A stretch of 64,000 bases of DNA from Sophora flavescens (taxonomy: Eukaryota; Streptophyta; Magnoliopsida; Fabales; Fabaceae), in assembly GCA_030762895.1 (NCBI GenBank), contig CM061069.1:25477404-25541403 (forward strand). The letters run 5' to 3'. The notes beneath the pieces were generated by a model. That model did not search any database. It worked only from the letters and a program-made list of their open reading frames with translations, and was not told the origin of the DNA. Numbering within the stretch: position 1 is the stretch's first letter; each line of letters starts with the position of its first letter. A program made the position numbers and the translations under genes. Below, in pieces: positions 12,250-23,682 of this stretch.

Positions 12250-13450
12250 TGTTGCCTTTAAAACATAAGTCTTTAAGCTTGTGCAAGTATACAAAAATCA
12301 CAGCAAGAAGTATATAAAGTAAGTCAAATATCGTCCCCACAAGGATTATAATGTTGTAGCAAAATTATCATTTAGACTACATGCTCTAGAAGTTAGATTG
12401 GTAACAAAAATTGGTTGTGTGTGCAAGATAATTATAAATTGAGCTTGAGAAAGTTGAAGTTCCAGAAAATGAAATTTGAAAGAGTTGTGTTGTCAAGTAT
12501 GGAAAATCAGTCTTAGGTATGCTCTTTCATAAATCCAGCTTAGCCTATGTTATGCTCTACGTATGCACTAGCATTTAACTCCAGGAAGTAAAGATGTGTT
12601 TTCCAACACTTAAGGATTACGTTCATTAACTGCTTTCTATTCCTAGATTCAGATTAATTACACCATCCTCTTAATAAGCATGTTCCAGTTAGTTTAGGGA
12701 CTTGAATAACTATTCCTAGTCTATTCAACGCCATTTAATTTTCCAATTAACGATTTAATCCCTATCCTTTATCCCTTTCAACTTTACTCAATTCTTCAAA
12801 ACCAAGTAAGCTTGATATTCAATTAAGTTGATCAATTTTAACCAAACAACATTCAACGCATAATAAAGGAAAATGCAGAATCATAACATTGCATAATAAT
12901 CAGCTAAGCATTCATTACAATAGCATACCTAAAGCTTAGAAAGTTTAGCTCATATTGAGCTTACTATAAACAAAATTTTAAAATGAGTAGAAGTTCATTA
13001 CAATGGGGAAGAAAATAGAAATGGCAGTAACTTAGATGTTAAAGAAGGAACCCAACACTGCTCTCTAGGTCAGGACAAAGGAGTGTGTCATCCAAAATGT
13101 GTAATAAAAGTCCCATCCTTTAGGTTTACCAAAATGGTTTTACACCTCCCACTCTCTTTCATCCATTTTGGGCCAACAATAAAGTATTCCTAAAATTAAC
13201 CCTGGTCCATTGCCAATAATTGAGAAGAGCTGATCCCTAGGTATGTAGGCTCCACATTCTAGAGGTACCAGCACCTGTGAGGAGAGAGAAAATGTGTCCA
13301 CGTCAGCTTTGTCTTCTAGTGCAGAGTTACTGAAATTTGGCTTTGCTGCAACAGTCAAGAACTCCATACTCCATGCTTCCATCATGCTCCAACAATTCTC
13401 TGCTTGAGCACGTAGAAAAATATGAGACAATGATGAAGCACAATAAGAGC
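12250..13450 (-). repeat. 5' LTR of the Athila-type element
   Basis: The inner boundary is tgttgcc at 12250, directly next to the primer-binding site. The outer boundary is not determined; about 13450 is a guess from where the sequence begins to resemble the TGTAACACC-family LTR on the right. No coding capacity is seen; frames of about 107 codons in 13140-13463 lack any recognisable motif. Confidence 0.5.
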
Positions 13451-13809
13451 AAATAACTGACATTCAAATGTTTCAGCACCATTATTTAAAAACTAGCAAA
13501 AGATTTACATAAATGCAAACTTAAACCTAGAAGACAACAATAACTAAGGATATAAAGGTAATGAATGACTCTTCTTTCAAAGCGTTATCAGAGATTAACA
13601 ATGGAATGTCTAATTTTACCTTAAACTTGACACTAGCGTGCGACTTCTCCCTCAAGCGAAAGCAAGAACGCCAAGAACTTCGAAGGGTTCAAAGGGAAGG
13701 GAAGAGAGAGGTTTCTATCGCACAAGGATTGTGAAAAGTGTCCAAATGAGGGTTGTAACTCGTAACCCTCCTTAACTCTCTCATATATACCATCAGACCC
13801 CGATCACGA
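13450..13809 (-). mobile_element. Left part of split TGTAACACC-family LTR
   Basis: This piece continues at 19666 after element B1 and its duplicated CACGA. The phrases taccttaaac and aacttc with ccaagaacttc near 13615-13685 recall 56930-57000 in the long LTR of the nested element at 54820-57779. The two regions therefore probably belong to one family, though the order of the blocks differs. Confidence 0.5.
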
Positions 13810-15181
13810 TGTTGAGTCACCGGCAAGTGTACCGGGTCGTCGCAAGTAATAAAATAAACACGGTAAGAATTTACCGAGGTCGAACACAAGGATTGGGATA
13901 CCAATTCAACTAATTCGCGAGAAGTCGATACATTTGGTCAAGTAAGGAAAGTGGTTGAGGGAGAGAGAAGATAGGATTGCAAATGAAATTAACAAATCAA
14001 TTAATCTAAGGTATTAAAATCTGAAATTAAAATATCTAAGGTGTCAAATCCACCTACCCAATCATGCGTAGTACCCAAGTGATGATGATTCTTTCCTAAG
14101 TTCAATTACAATGTCAACCAGGACCCCCAAATTCTCCTATATCCACTATCGTGCTCAATAGGACGTATTCAATGGTTGAGTTAATTACTGACTAGGTCTC
14201 ATAACCCTAATCATCAAACTCTATTAAACCTGGTTCCTATAAGGTTGCACCGATCTCCTACTCACTCTCGTGCAATATTCGATCGATGATCCCAATTCAA
14301 GTTCTAAAATGCTAATTGCCTCCTAAGCATCATCACGTTTAACTAGTCAATCACGCATGCATATGATCAACACAATCAAATCAGAATTGGAAAACATTAA
14401 TTGATAGAAGGGAGAAAGACATACATCACATCGAATTCTACACCGCCATGGGTGGTTTCATTGATCCTTCAGACGAGGGAATTAGTTCCTCATGCTCGTA
14501 AAGACAGACAAGCAATCGGACATAACCACCATAGTAAAATAAGAAAAAGAAAAGAGGAGACACAGCTCCAAAGAGACAAGAATTCGGCACAAAATGCTCC
14601 AAACAGTGGAGTATCCAAAAGCTCCCAAATTCTTCCCTAAAACAGCAATATATAGGATTCAGGATCTGCGTGAACTCGCGAGGCGAACAAGCTCTCGCGA
14701 GGCGAATATTAAAATTGGCGTGCTTTCAAATTGGACTCTCGCGAGGCGAGTATCCTCTCGCGAGGCGACACAGAGAGGATGACAATTCTGGCACAGTCAG
14801 GCCTTCAGGATCGCGAGGCGAGTGGTATCTTCGCGGGGTGAGACAGAAAGGATGACTGTTGCTGCTTCAGCTGGTCTTCAGGCTCGCGAGGCGAGCATAC
14901 TCTCGCGTGGCGAGTATCTCCAGAATGGCAATTTCCATTGTTTTCTTCATTCCCTTGACTCTCAGAGCTTCACTTCTAACCTGAAACAATAAAAAAGAAA
15001 CAAAAAGCGTAATTTTATTCAAAATAAACTAAAAACTACTAAAAATACATAAAACGAGTCAAAGTCTAACTTAGGAACAAAACAAGGCCAAATTTGGGCG
15101 AAAACGAGATTGAACTCGAATAATTAGCACAGAAACCACAGTCCATCTAGTTATAAAACTAGATAAGCCAGAGGCTTATCA
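13810..15181 (-). repeat. 3' LTR of element B1
   Basis: This LTR is 1372 bp and nearly identical to 18310-19660. It carries one more CTCGCGAGGCGA unit than the 5' LTR (around 14675-14710), which explains most of the 21-bp length difference. Confidence 0.93.
14675..14914. repeat. CTCGCGAGGCGAG motif array in B1 3' LTR
   Basis: About eight copies of CTCGCGAGGCGA or close variants (tcgcggggtgag, ctcgcgtggcgag) occur in 240 bp, separated by unrelated spacers of 15-60 bp. CTCGCGAG is itself an 8-bp palindrome. The region is strikingly CpG-rich compared with its AT-rich neighbours. Confidence 0.88.
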
Positions 15182-16700
15182 AAACACCCCAAACTTAAAC
15201 CTTGCTTGTCCCCAAGCAAGCTAAAACTCAAAAAAAAAAGGCTCAAGACTTGGCAAGCTTAAAGGATTCAATCAATTTTGCACAAATTTCATGCAATCTT
15301 ACAAAACAGTTTTTCCTTCAATGAATCCCCCTTGCATCAATGTAATCCCCACATTGATTTACTTTAAACACTTGAGAACTTCATCATTCATGCAATCATT
15401 AATCTAAGTTGAGGATCAGAGTCACACACAAAAGGAATATCACCAAATTCAAACAATTGCCTTCCTCACAAGGGCATTTAGTAATTCACTCATTCGCTCA
15501 ATTTGTCTAGGCTATCAACTTTTCACTCAACTTCACATTCCAAGAGCACTTCCCATGAACTTGATTTTCATCTCAAAAATAGTTCCCATGAAAACATGTA
15601 TGCAACATCAAAAGGTCTTTTAAAGGTTGAAATGGGGCCTGGCTAAGGGTAGGATATTCAAGGATACTAGGCTTAAGTCCCTAGGAACTAAGAGAGCGTG
15701 AGCGTTTGACACATATTCCACTCAAATTCCTTTTTCCATTTTTCTTTTTGCCTCGGGTGACTACAACCTTTTCCTTGCTATTTTTTCTGTTTTACCCCTT
15801 TTCTTTTGGCAATATTTTTATTTTCTTTTTTTTATTTTTATTTTTTGCCTTGGGTTTCAACCTTTATTTTGCTTTTTCTCAACCCAAAATGACATATCAC
15901 CTTGTAGCCACCCCAAACTTAGTTTCTCACAATCCTTCTCTTGCTAAGCTTCCATGCTCTCCTAATCCTAAGATTGGGTTAACATGGTTTTTCAGATTTT
16001 TGGCTTGTAATATAGGGTCATCAAGAAACAATAGGCTAATTAGGCTCAATGTGGCTAACTAGGGAACATGCATTAGGGATGGTTCTTTTTAGGCTAAGTA
16101 GCTATTTCAAAGAAAATTGCCTAAATCATTTGATGCAACACATAAACATGCAAACCATGAAGAGATTCAAGCAAATTCGGGAAAGTGCAACTTGAAAGTG
16201 ATCCACACAATCAAAAAAACAAAGTTGAAGGCTCAAATCCTCACCTGGACACTTTTGCAAATTGTTTGACCGAGATACAATTCCTAGTGTGTGCACCCCT
16301 TCACCCCAAACTTGTCATAAATCAAGCAATCACAATAAAGTTTCTCAAAGTTCAATTTTCAATTTTTCCCATGGGGATCAACTTTTCTATTTTCAGAACC
16401 TAGGGGGAACTCATCAATGGTCAAAATAATTCATGCAATCAATCTATGCTAAATTTAATTAAAATCCAACAAGCTTGCCGACACAACATTCATACACAAA
16501 CTCTTGATCTTCTCAAATTATTCAAGAGTGACAAACAAAAACAAAAACAAAAACAAAAACAAAAACAGCAATTGGTTCCCTCCTCCACACTTAAAGCATA
16601 CATTGTCCTCAATGAAAGAACACAGATATATAAAATAAGAGTGAGAAAAGGAGAGGGTGCTCCCTGATCAAATACTAGTGGAGGTGGCCGCTTCCACGGA
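15182..16700 (-). other. B1 internal non-coding region and polypurine tract
   Basis: On the minus strand this is the 3' half of the internal region. The tract TAAGTTTGGGGTGTTTT (15182-15198) precedes the LTR. The section 15590-16060 is a reverse-complement match in content and order to 27700-28140 of element B2, for example cttagccaggccccat-like text and aagtttggggtggctacaag. A phenylalanine-rich frame at 15706-16062 is on the wrong strand and not supported. A (acaaaa)n stretch lies at 16529-16567. Confidence 0.7.
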
Positions 16701-16811
16701 AAGTTCTTCTACGGTTGCATCCTCATCCAATTGTTCCCTCGGGCACCCCTCTGCTGGGCCAAAGGCCTCTCCTGGAAGAAATCCTGCAAATCAAAAACTT
16801 AATAGCAGATA

Positions 16812-17037
16812 CGCGAGGCGATAGGTCACTCGCGAGGCGAATCTAGAAAATCGTTATTCACACTTTTCAGAATAACGAGGCGAGTAGTATATCGTGAGGC
16901 GAACCTGGAATTCCAACAGATGATGATGCCCATAATCGCGAGGCGAAAGTATCCCTCGCGACACGAGACAGAAGCTTGAGCAAGCCTCTGAGATTCAGGA
17001 CTTCTGTCTCGCGTGGCCACTATGGATTCGCGTGGCA
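16812..17037. repeat. CTCGCGAGGCGAG array inside B1 internal region
   Basis: About eight variants of the LTR motif (acgcgaggcgata, ctcgcgaggcga, atcgcgaggcgaaag, ctcgcgacacgag, ctcgcgtggcc) lie outside the LTRs, downstream of the gag-like ORF. The same motif in a non-LTR position shows that it is not merely a by-product of LTR duplication. Confidence 0.82.
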
Positions 17038-17085
17038 AATCAAGCTTCTCTGTTTTTTTTAATAAATAAATGAAAATGACAAAAA

Positions 17086-18177
17086 CTAAAAATAAAGGAT
17101 ACCTAGCTTGGGTTGCTTCCCAATAAGCGCTTCTTTAACGTCACTAGCTTGACTTATTAAGAAGCATCCACCTGGATCCCATAGCCTGTGGCACAAGGGC
17201 CAAAAGATGCTCATCATGTGAGATCCTTCACCCGGATCCCATGGTTTGTGAAGTGGCCATTGCGGAAACAATACGACTCTATCCATAATTCCACCTAGCC
17301 CGTGTGTGAAAACTCCATTGACCTCTGCAATTATGAACTCAATTCCTCTCGGGTCAAATGGTGTTTTCTCGAGGAAGTGTGCCAGACAAGTGGGAGGGAC
17401 TAACTTACCAGTGTCCACACATGCATGCAAGCCAACATATTTATCTAATGCAGCAGTTTCAGGTTGCTTGGCAAGCATGGTGAAATCCACTACCGCATCA
17501 TCTGCACTTTGATCCATCCCCCCAACCATATTCTGCTCAAACAATGCTTCATGTGGGTATGGTACCTGCCGTTTTCAAATCTCCCCCACTTGCTCCGGTG
17601 CCTTGTCACTTGTCAACTCCTTTTTCTCAGGTTGCTCTTCCTCAACATGTGGTTGTTCCGGGGCTTTGTCTGGGAAAGTGGCTGCGAGACGCTCATTTAG
17701 TTGCTTTGCGAGCTGAGCAACCTGCGTCTCTAGATTCTGAATTGTCGCCACTGTATGAGATGCCAACTTATCAATGGCTGTGCCTGTATTGATTGCCAAC
17801 TTCTCGACTGCCGCCCTCATCTTCTCAAAAGCCAACTCCCACGGTTGCCTTCCACCATCCTGTTGAGGTTGTTGTTGCCAATTCTATTGAGGCTGTGGTT
17901 GCCAATGCTGTTGAGGTTGTGGTTGCCCGGCTAGACCACCGCCAGCATTACTCCAAGCGAAAACCGGATGGTCTCTCCTCATATAAACCCTATTCTGATT
18001 CTGACTGTTCCTCTGATAGATGTTCTGGGGCACGCTGTCATAGAAATTATGGCATGAGTCCACATGTTCTTGAGAGAAGTAGAACGGACAGCTCTGAGTG
18101 TCATGGTCTCCATTACAATTTTCACAACCCGGAGGCATTCCCTTGTGTACCTCGCATACAAAACAAGTCAAGACCAA
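17086..18177 (-). pseudogene. B1 gag-like ORF with C-terminal WDPGG domain
   Basis: One frame runs from 18177 to 17086 (364 codons) with two stops, TAG at 17884-17886 and TGA at 17575-17577; both look like single C-to-T changes. The N-terminal part has a zinc knuckle, CENCNGDHDTQSC (CX2CX3HX4C), then a Gln/Pro-rich linker, then a coiled-coil-like stretch (KLAINTGTAIDKLASHTV). The C-terminal part contains EKTPFDPRG, then KPWDPGE and HRLWDPGG. The FDPRG and WDPGG motifs recur in the B2 ORF. No capsid part is seen. The zinc knuckle supports a gag role; the C-terminal domain is of unknown function. Confidence 0.7.
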
Positions 18178-18286
18178 GTGGAATCAAAGAAGTAGAGAGA
18201 AATAATAGTAAATAAAAATAAAAATAAAAATAACTTAACCAAATAATCAAACTTCCCTAAAAATTAGGAGAATTGGTTGTGCCAAT

Positions 18287-18303
18287 CCCCGGCAACGGCG
18301 CCA
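18287..18303 (-). other. B1 primer-binding site (tRNA-Asp type)
   Basis: On the minus strand TGGCGCCGTTGCCGGGG lies six bases inside the 5' LTR end. This is the tRNA-Asp-type primer site common in Athila and Tat elements. Confidence 0.88.
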
Positions 18304-18309
18304 AAAACT

Positions 18310-19660
18310 TGTTGAGTCACCGGCAAGTGTACCGGGTCGACGCAAGTAATAAAATAAACACGGTAAGAATTTACCGAGGTCGAACACAAGGATTGGGCTA
18401 CCAATTCAACTAATTCGCGAGAAGTCGATACGTTTGGTCAAGTAAGGAAAGTGGTTGAGGGAGAGAGAAGATAGGATCGCAAATGAAATTAACAAATCAA
18501 TTAATCTAAGGTATTAAAATCTGAAATTAAAATATCTAAGGTGTCAAATCCACCTACCCAATCATGTGTAGTACCCAAGTGATGATGATTCTTTCCTAAG
18601 TTCAATTACAATGTCAACCAGGACCCCCAAATTCTCCTATATCCACTGTCGTGCTCAATAGGATGTATTCGATGATTGAGTTAATTACTTACTAGGTCTC
18701 ATAACCCTAATCATCAAACTCTATTAAACCTGGTTCCTATAAGGTTGCACCGATCTACTACTCACTCTCGTGCAATATTCGATCGATGATCCCAATTCAA
18801 GTTCTAAAACGCGAATTGCCTCCTAAGCCTCATCACGTTTAACTAGTCAATCACGCATGCATATGATCAACACAATCAAATCAGAATTGGAAAACATTAA
18901 TTGAAAGAAGGGAGAAAGACATACATCACATCGAATTCTACCCCGCCATGGGTGGTTTCATTGATCCCTCAGACGAGGGAATTAGTTCCTCATGCTCGTA
19001 AAGACAGACAAGCAATCGGACATAACCACCATAGTAAAATAAGAAAAAGAAAAGAGGAGACGCAGCTCCAAAGAGACAAGAATTCGGCACAAAATGCTCC
19101 AAACAGTGGAGTATCCAAAAGCTCCCCAATTCTGCCCTAAAACAGCAATATATAGGATTCAGGATCTGCGCGAACTTGCGAGGCGAATATTAAAATTGGC
19201 GCGCTTTCAAATTGGACTCTCGCGAGGGGAGTATCCTCTCGCGAGGCGACACAGAGAGGATGACAATTCTGGCACAGTCAGACCTTCAGGATCGCGAGGC
19301 GAGTGGTATCTTCGCGGGGCGAGACAGAAAGGATGATTGTTGCTGCTTCAGCTGGTCTTCAGGCTCGCGAGGCGAGCATACTCTCGCGTGGCGAGTATCT
19401 CCAGAATGGCAATTTCCATTTTTTCTTCATTCCCTTGACTCTCAGAGCTTCACTTCTAACCTGAAACAATAAAAAGAAACAAAAAGCGTAATTCTATTCA
19501 AAATAAACTAAAAACTACTAAAAATACATAAAATGAGTCAAAGTCTAACTTAGGAACAAAACAAGGCCAAATTTGGGCGAAAACGAGATTAAACTCGAAT
19601 AATTAGCACAGAAACCACAGTCCATCTAGTTATAAAACTAGATAAGCCAGAGGCTTATCA
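18310..19660 (-). repeat. 5' LTR of element B1
   Basis: This LTR is 1351 bp, with minus-strand start TGATAAGCCTCTGGC and end GACTCAACA. Few differences from the 3' LTR are visible apart from one missing motif unit, so the insertion is fairly young. Confidence 0.93.
19173..19396. repeat. CTCGCGAGGCGAG motif array in B1 5' LTR
   Basis: The same array as in the 3' LTR with one unit fewer: aacttgcgaggcgaata here replaces a two-unit stretch there. About seven copies remain. Confidence 0.88.
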
Positions 19661-19865
19661 CACGACCGTGCTCACCCTGAGCACGGACGTGCTCGCCTTG
19701 AGCACGGGTGTGCTTAAAGGAGCACAAGGTCTACACTAACTCCGTCATACGCTCCATTTTCCGACACGGTCGTTCTCCCCTTGAGCACGTCCATGCTTAT
19801 GGCTTGCTCAACCACCGGAGCACGCCTAAGAGCACGGGGTCGTGCAGCACATGAGCACGGTGATG
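19661..19865. repeat. GAGCACGGNCGTGCTC palindrome cluster
   Basis: Repeated gagcacg and cgtgctc arms occur, including gagcacggacgtgctc (19679-19694) and gagcacgggtgtgctt. The first copy was gatcacgaccgtgctc, which B1 split: its target duplication CACGA is part of the motif. Confidence 0.82.
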
Positions 19866-20018
19866 TTCATGCGTCAAAAAGGGATTTTTATCCAGAAAAT
19901 CCCACTTAACCTCATTTTAACTTCCCTAAGGTACATTTCTAATAAACTAGCATAACAAAAACCATATATAACTCATATAAACACATCAAGGCTTATATAT
20001 GAAAAATAGGGTGTTACA
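19661..20018 (-). mobile_element. TGTAACACC-family LTR, 5' end, with GAGCACG array
   Basis: On the minus strand the piece begins TGTAACACCC at 20018, the same start as the LTR at 57779. Between 19661 and about 19865 it carries a cluster of GAGCACGGNCGTGCTC-type palindromes (a perfect-arm copy at 19679-19694). Element B1 is inserted at its left edge. Confidence 0.75.
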
Positions 20019-20106
20019 GTAGGGATTGTAGGGATTTCAGATCGAAGGATTGCATACACCATTGTCACATAACTTTCCATGTAGTGTTATCATGGTGGGT
20101 CAATCC

Positions 20107-20829
20107 TAGGGATGGCTGTGGGTAGGGTCTGGGTAGAGTACTATATTACTCGTCCCCATACTCGTGTTTAAAGAAAATACCCATACCCAGACCCGTACCC
20201 TCGTGAGTAGCAACTTTAGTATCCTTACCCTTACCCTCCAAGTACCAAAGTACCCATACTCGCACTTGTTACCCGCGCTTTAACTAAGAAAAGGCAAAAA
20301 AGAAAAGAAAAGAACATTATAAATCAATTAAAAAAACCATCCAAAGATCTTTCAAGTTTTAAATCTACTTATGAAACATTACACATCAAAGTGCTAAACT
20401 AAATAAAAACATATAAAACATTTAATACAAGTAAATATCATAATAAACATCCAAAACAATAAATTTATGAACTTATAAGAGTACTGGAAGTACTCAAGAA
20501 TATACATGTTCCGAAAAAGACCCACCAAAACATATTTACAAAGACTAGAGCTAAGACCAAAAATTCTACACCTCAAGCAATATGAGTAAATTCAACCAAA
20601 TATACACCACGGACAGTATACCTACAAACCATGACAGTAAAATTAATGGTACCTAAAGTAAACTAATATATACGTATATATAGGGTGTAGGGCCAGGTGG
20701 GTAATAAAGTACCCATACCCATACCCACACCCACACCCACACCCATACCCGTAAAGCGGGTATTTATCTTATCCATTATTGGTATTTTTTGTGGGTACCC
20801 AACAGTTAGGGTCTACATTGTCATCCCTA
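20107..20829. mobile_element. hAT-like non-autonomous element
   Basis: Terminal inverted repeats are TAGGGATGGC at 20107 and GTCATCCCTA at 20829. The adjacent 8-bp sequences gtcaatcc and ttcaatat match at five central positions, consistent with a decayed 8-bp target duplication. The subterminal text is full of gggtac/gtaccc phrases (for example acccatacccatacccaca at 20710-20750), as seen in plant hAT families. There is no transposase ORF. Confidence 0.65.
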
Positions 20830-20837
20830 TTCAATAT

Positions 20838-22335
20838 AGTACATCATTACTCTAATGTGTACCTATGCACAACTTGATATCTTATATCCATGACATGTGA
20901 GAAGTGGTCATCAATCAACACACATAGTAGTCTCGATGTATTATTATTATCCTTATTAATAATAATAATACTTGACTACAGATATTTAAGAATAGATTTC
21001 TATTGTTTAATAGCGTCTCACCATCAAGCCATATACTTGATATTATATTAAACAAAACTTTCTATTCTAAAGACTTTATTACGTAGCAAGATACAAATGT
21101 AAATCCAAAGGAAAAATATTGGCCTCTAGGCCTTACACCAACATTCCCTTCGTAGTTTATGATCAACCCCTTTTCAGTTCCAGAGCTAAATTTTTTTAAA
21201 AAAAATGAGTATTTCAGTAAAGTTTGCAACTTTAACCTTGAATGCATGGAGAATAGGAATCAAGAGAAGTAGAATTTGTTTACCTTGAACGGAGAAACCG
21301 CAACCCATGTTGAGGGGAGAAAATTTTCCAAGTGGGCACAAATGTTGTGGTTAATAATGGTTGATGCATGCACAACAGTGATTTCAAAGTTAGAATTTTC
21401 TTTTTTGAAACCTTCTTGTTCTGTTCAATCTGTATGAGAAAGGCTGTGAGTAAGGTTGTGTGGTAGGGGATGATGGAGGTGGAGGTGGTGCGCTGGGGAT
21501 AGGAATGACAACCATCAGAGTGCAACGCAGCGAAGAGACGACACGACGGATAAAATGCTGCTCAGGAGCAGATTTTACCGGAGAAGATGATTGGAGTGGG
21601 TTTGTTCACCGGGGAGGATGGCATAATGGCAGTGGCGACGAAGGTGGTGACATTGGTGATAGGGATGGCTAGAGAGAAGGACGTGGGAGAGGATAGGCAG
21701 AAAGATTGATGAGGAAAAGGACTGAATTTTTTTTTCCAATTTAGGGACTGAAAAACATCTTTTTTTATTTTCAAAAAGAGATTTCTCATGTTGAGCAACT
21801 TGTTGAGCTTGCTACCCTAGAAGCAGTTCAAACTCCAAACTCATCTTAGCTAGCAGGTCAGCTAAAGTTTACCTTCCTTGTTGGTCGACTGTGTTCCATC
21901 CATAAACTGTCTTTAGGAATTTGGTTGGAATATGGTCCTCAAGTCTTTTTCATTTTAGTCCAGCCCGTAAATTGACATATTGGACAGAGTCTTCGAAAGG
22001 CTGAAGTTAGGATATTTTGTGTTGTGTCCCTTAAACTTATTATGTGATTTGGTAATCGAATCCTCCCTAAAAAGACATTACAGTCTCAAGCATTAACGGG
22101 TTATTATGCTTAAATAATCAGTTAGCGGAATATTCAGAGGGTGGTAGCAAAATATAAAAAACATGAGAAAAGATCTCAAGAATAAATAGAGAGGGTAATA
22201 AATGAAGATAGTTGACAAGGTCTTTACCGTTTATTTGGTCGAGAACTCCATTCTTAGTCAAGGTGAATAGGCTTAAGGAGGAGGTTAAGACCAAGCTCAC
22301 CTTGGTTCTTTAAGCTTGGCCACTGCCATCCTTAC
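20838..22335. other. Intergenic sequence, nothing recognised
   Basis: The longest frames are about 80 codons with no motif. A short G-rich patch (21470-21500, ggtggaggtggtg) and a (aat)n-like patch near 20955 are the only visible structure. I see no exon, tRNA or transposon end here. Confidence 0.4.
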
Positions 22336-22717
22336 TATAAGACTAAGCCCTTTTGAGGTTTTGATGTATGACAAACAATGTGAATTTTATATGATTTTTT
22401 CAATTTGACTATACACTAATAAAGTGTTCATGTGTTTGCAAGTTTACTCAAGAAGGAGAAAGTCAAAGGATCAAATGATGTAATCGCAAAGTTCAAAGAA
22501 GTTTTTGAGATTCAAAAATCTAAAGGAGATAACATGGAACAAAGCATGATGACCTTAAGTTCTTAGATGCTATTTTAAGAATAGCACAGTTGATTTCTTA
22601 GTGAAGCTCTTAGGAAACAAAGGAAAAACTAAGTTTTTCAAATGAATAATTAAATAAGTTTTTCAATAAAAAGGATTTTCAAAATACGTTAATTGAAAAG
22701 GGAAATTAAGTGAAGTT

Positions 22718-23079
22718 ATACACCTGTGTGTTACACATGTTTATATTCGGTTAATTTGGTAAAAAGAAGTGAGAATGTACGTGAGTTGTACACATGTGTA
22801 TTAAAGCCGATTCTTGAGAAAAATGAAGTATACATCGATGTACACAATCATACACCTGTGTATAGCTCAAATCAGAAGCTTCAGGATTTGAGTTTGTGAA
22901 CTCAATCGATGTACACAATCTATGTATGAGGTTCTGGATTGAATGTTCTAATATACACCGATTTACAAAGATGATAATATGTGTACTAAAGAACAAAGCA
23001 AGAAATACACAAATGTACAAAGAATGTAATCTGCGTATACATGTACAAAAGTTAAAAAACAGTTTAATACACATATGTA
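22718..23079. repeat. TACAC..GTGTA palindrome array in element A LTR
   Basis: Ten or so copies are present, including perfect palindromes TACACATGTGTA (22789-22800) and TACATCGATGTA (22831-22842), and near-palindromes TACACCTGTGTA (22851-22862) and TACACATATGTA (23068-23079). Spacers are unrelated and irregular. Confidence 0.88.
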
Positions 23080-23573
23080 CTACAAAGATAATGTCGTGTC
23101 AGTTTTCAAAAACTTATTCTGTTACACTTCAAACTAATTCTATAATTTATCCAACAGATCTATTTCTTCAAATTACTATAAAAGGATATTATAGAAACAA
23201 TTTTCAACAATCTAATCACTCAGAACTTTCAAATACGAATTCCAAGTATTCATTGAGCTTCATCTTTGAGAGAAGAGTGTGATATTCACTAAGTGCTTCA
23301 ATTTGTAATATCTGACTTCTAGAGTCATATTCTTTTCATTCAAGTTTTAGTTTATTGATTAAAGATAGTGTATCTCTCTGTTGATTTACAAGGATAGAGG
23401 GGATCCTTGGGTTGAACATTGTTAGAACTATTTGTGCATTACTGTGATAATCATTAAAAAAGTTATAAATTGAATCTTGAAAGATAAAACTCTGAAATTG
23501 GGTGAAAAACCACTTTTCAAGAAAACCATGTTTTTGCACTAAGTGCTGGAGAAGTTTTTAAATACTCAATTCA

Positions 23574-23608
23574 CCCCCCCACCCCACCCCACACCCCCCC
23601 CCACCCCT
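23574..23608. repeat. C-tract cluster near the LTR end
   Basis: Runs of four to ten C separated by single A or CA fill 35 bp. The minus strand thus has at least five G-tracts, capable in principle of forming a G-quadruplex. Element D has a single aacccccc at the same place (50431-50438), so element A shows an expansion. Confidence 0.85.
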
Positions 23609-23634
23609 CGAGTTTTGTAGCCACAACCAACAAG

Positions 23635-23647
23635 TGGCATTAGAGGT
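23635..23647 (+). other. Decayed primer-binding site of element A
   Basis: tggcattagaggt follows the LTR end. It is the initiator tRNA-Met site TGGTATCAGAG with substitutions; the intact form is seen in element D at 50467. Confidence 0.6.
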
Positions 23648-23682
23648 AAAACACTTGTTACAAAGCTTAATCGCTTCAAGAG

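Larger units (their letters stand above)
9096..13450 (-). mobile_element. Athila-type Ty3/gypsy element, 3' truncated
   Basis: On the minus strand: LTR (12250 to about 13450), a primer-binding site related to tRNA-Asp, gag, protease and the first part of reverse transcriptase, cut off at about 9096. Gag and protease read like the Athila lineage. Internal stops and frameshifts show that it is old. The right (5') boundary is uncertain because no second LTR is present. Confidence 0.72.
13805..19665 (-). mobile_element. Complete non-autonomous Athila/Tat-type element B1
   Basis: Two long direct repeats (13810-15181 and 18310-19660) bound an internal region and are flanked by a perfect 5-bp target duplication, CACGA, at 13805-13809 and 19661-19665. 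On the minus strand the LTR starts TGATAAGCC and ends GACTCAACA. The primer site is at 18287-18303 and a purine-rich tract lies directly before the 3' LTR (15182-15198). The internal 3.1 kb has only a gag-like ORF with two stops and no protease, RT or integrase, so movement must have depended on an autonomous relative. Confidence 0.92.
22336..23632 (+). repeat. 5' LTR of element A
   Basis: It starts TATAAGACTAAG, aligning with TGTAAGACTCAA of element 1, followed by GATGTATGACAAA. It ends in ...accaaca just before the primer site. It has a dense TACAC..GTGTA motif array at 22718-23079 and a C-rich tract at 23574-23608. Confidence 0.68.

Noticed and set aside
13458..13470. TGACATTC as the left terminus of the split TGTAACACC-family LTR
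   Set aside because: It resembles the TGACATCC terminus at 54821, but no target duplication matches the GTAGG that follows 20018.
14675..14914. CTCGCGAGGCGAG clusters considered as a CRISPR-like array
   Set aside because: Spacers are irregular and part of an LTR duplicated at both ends of a retrotransposon, repeats are only 12-13 bp, and the genome is clearly a plant.
15706..16062. 118-codon plus-strand ORF rich in Phe and Leu
   Set aside because: It is antisense to element B1, within its conserved non-coding region, and arises from a T-rich tract.
17306..18215. Plus-strand ORFs of 68-140 codons over the B1 ORF
   Set aside because: Antisense to the gag-like frame with zinc knuckle; no motifs.
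22751..23282. ORFs of 107 (minus) and 128 (plus) codons across the TACAC array
   Set aside because: Both strands are open because of the repeated motif, with His/Cys/Ile-periodic translations; this is non-coding LTR sequence.
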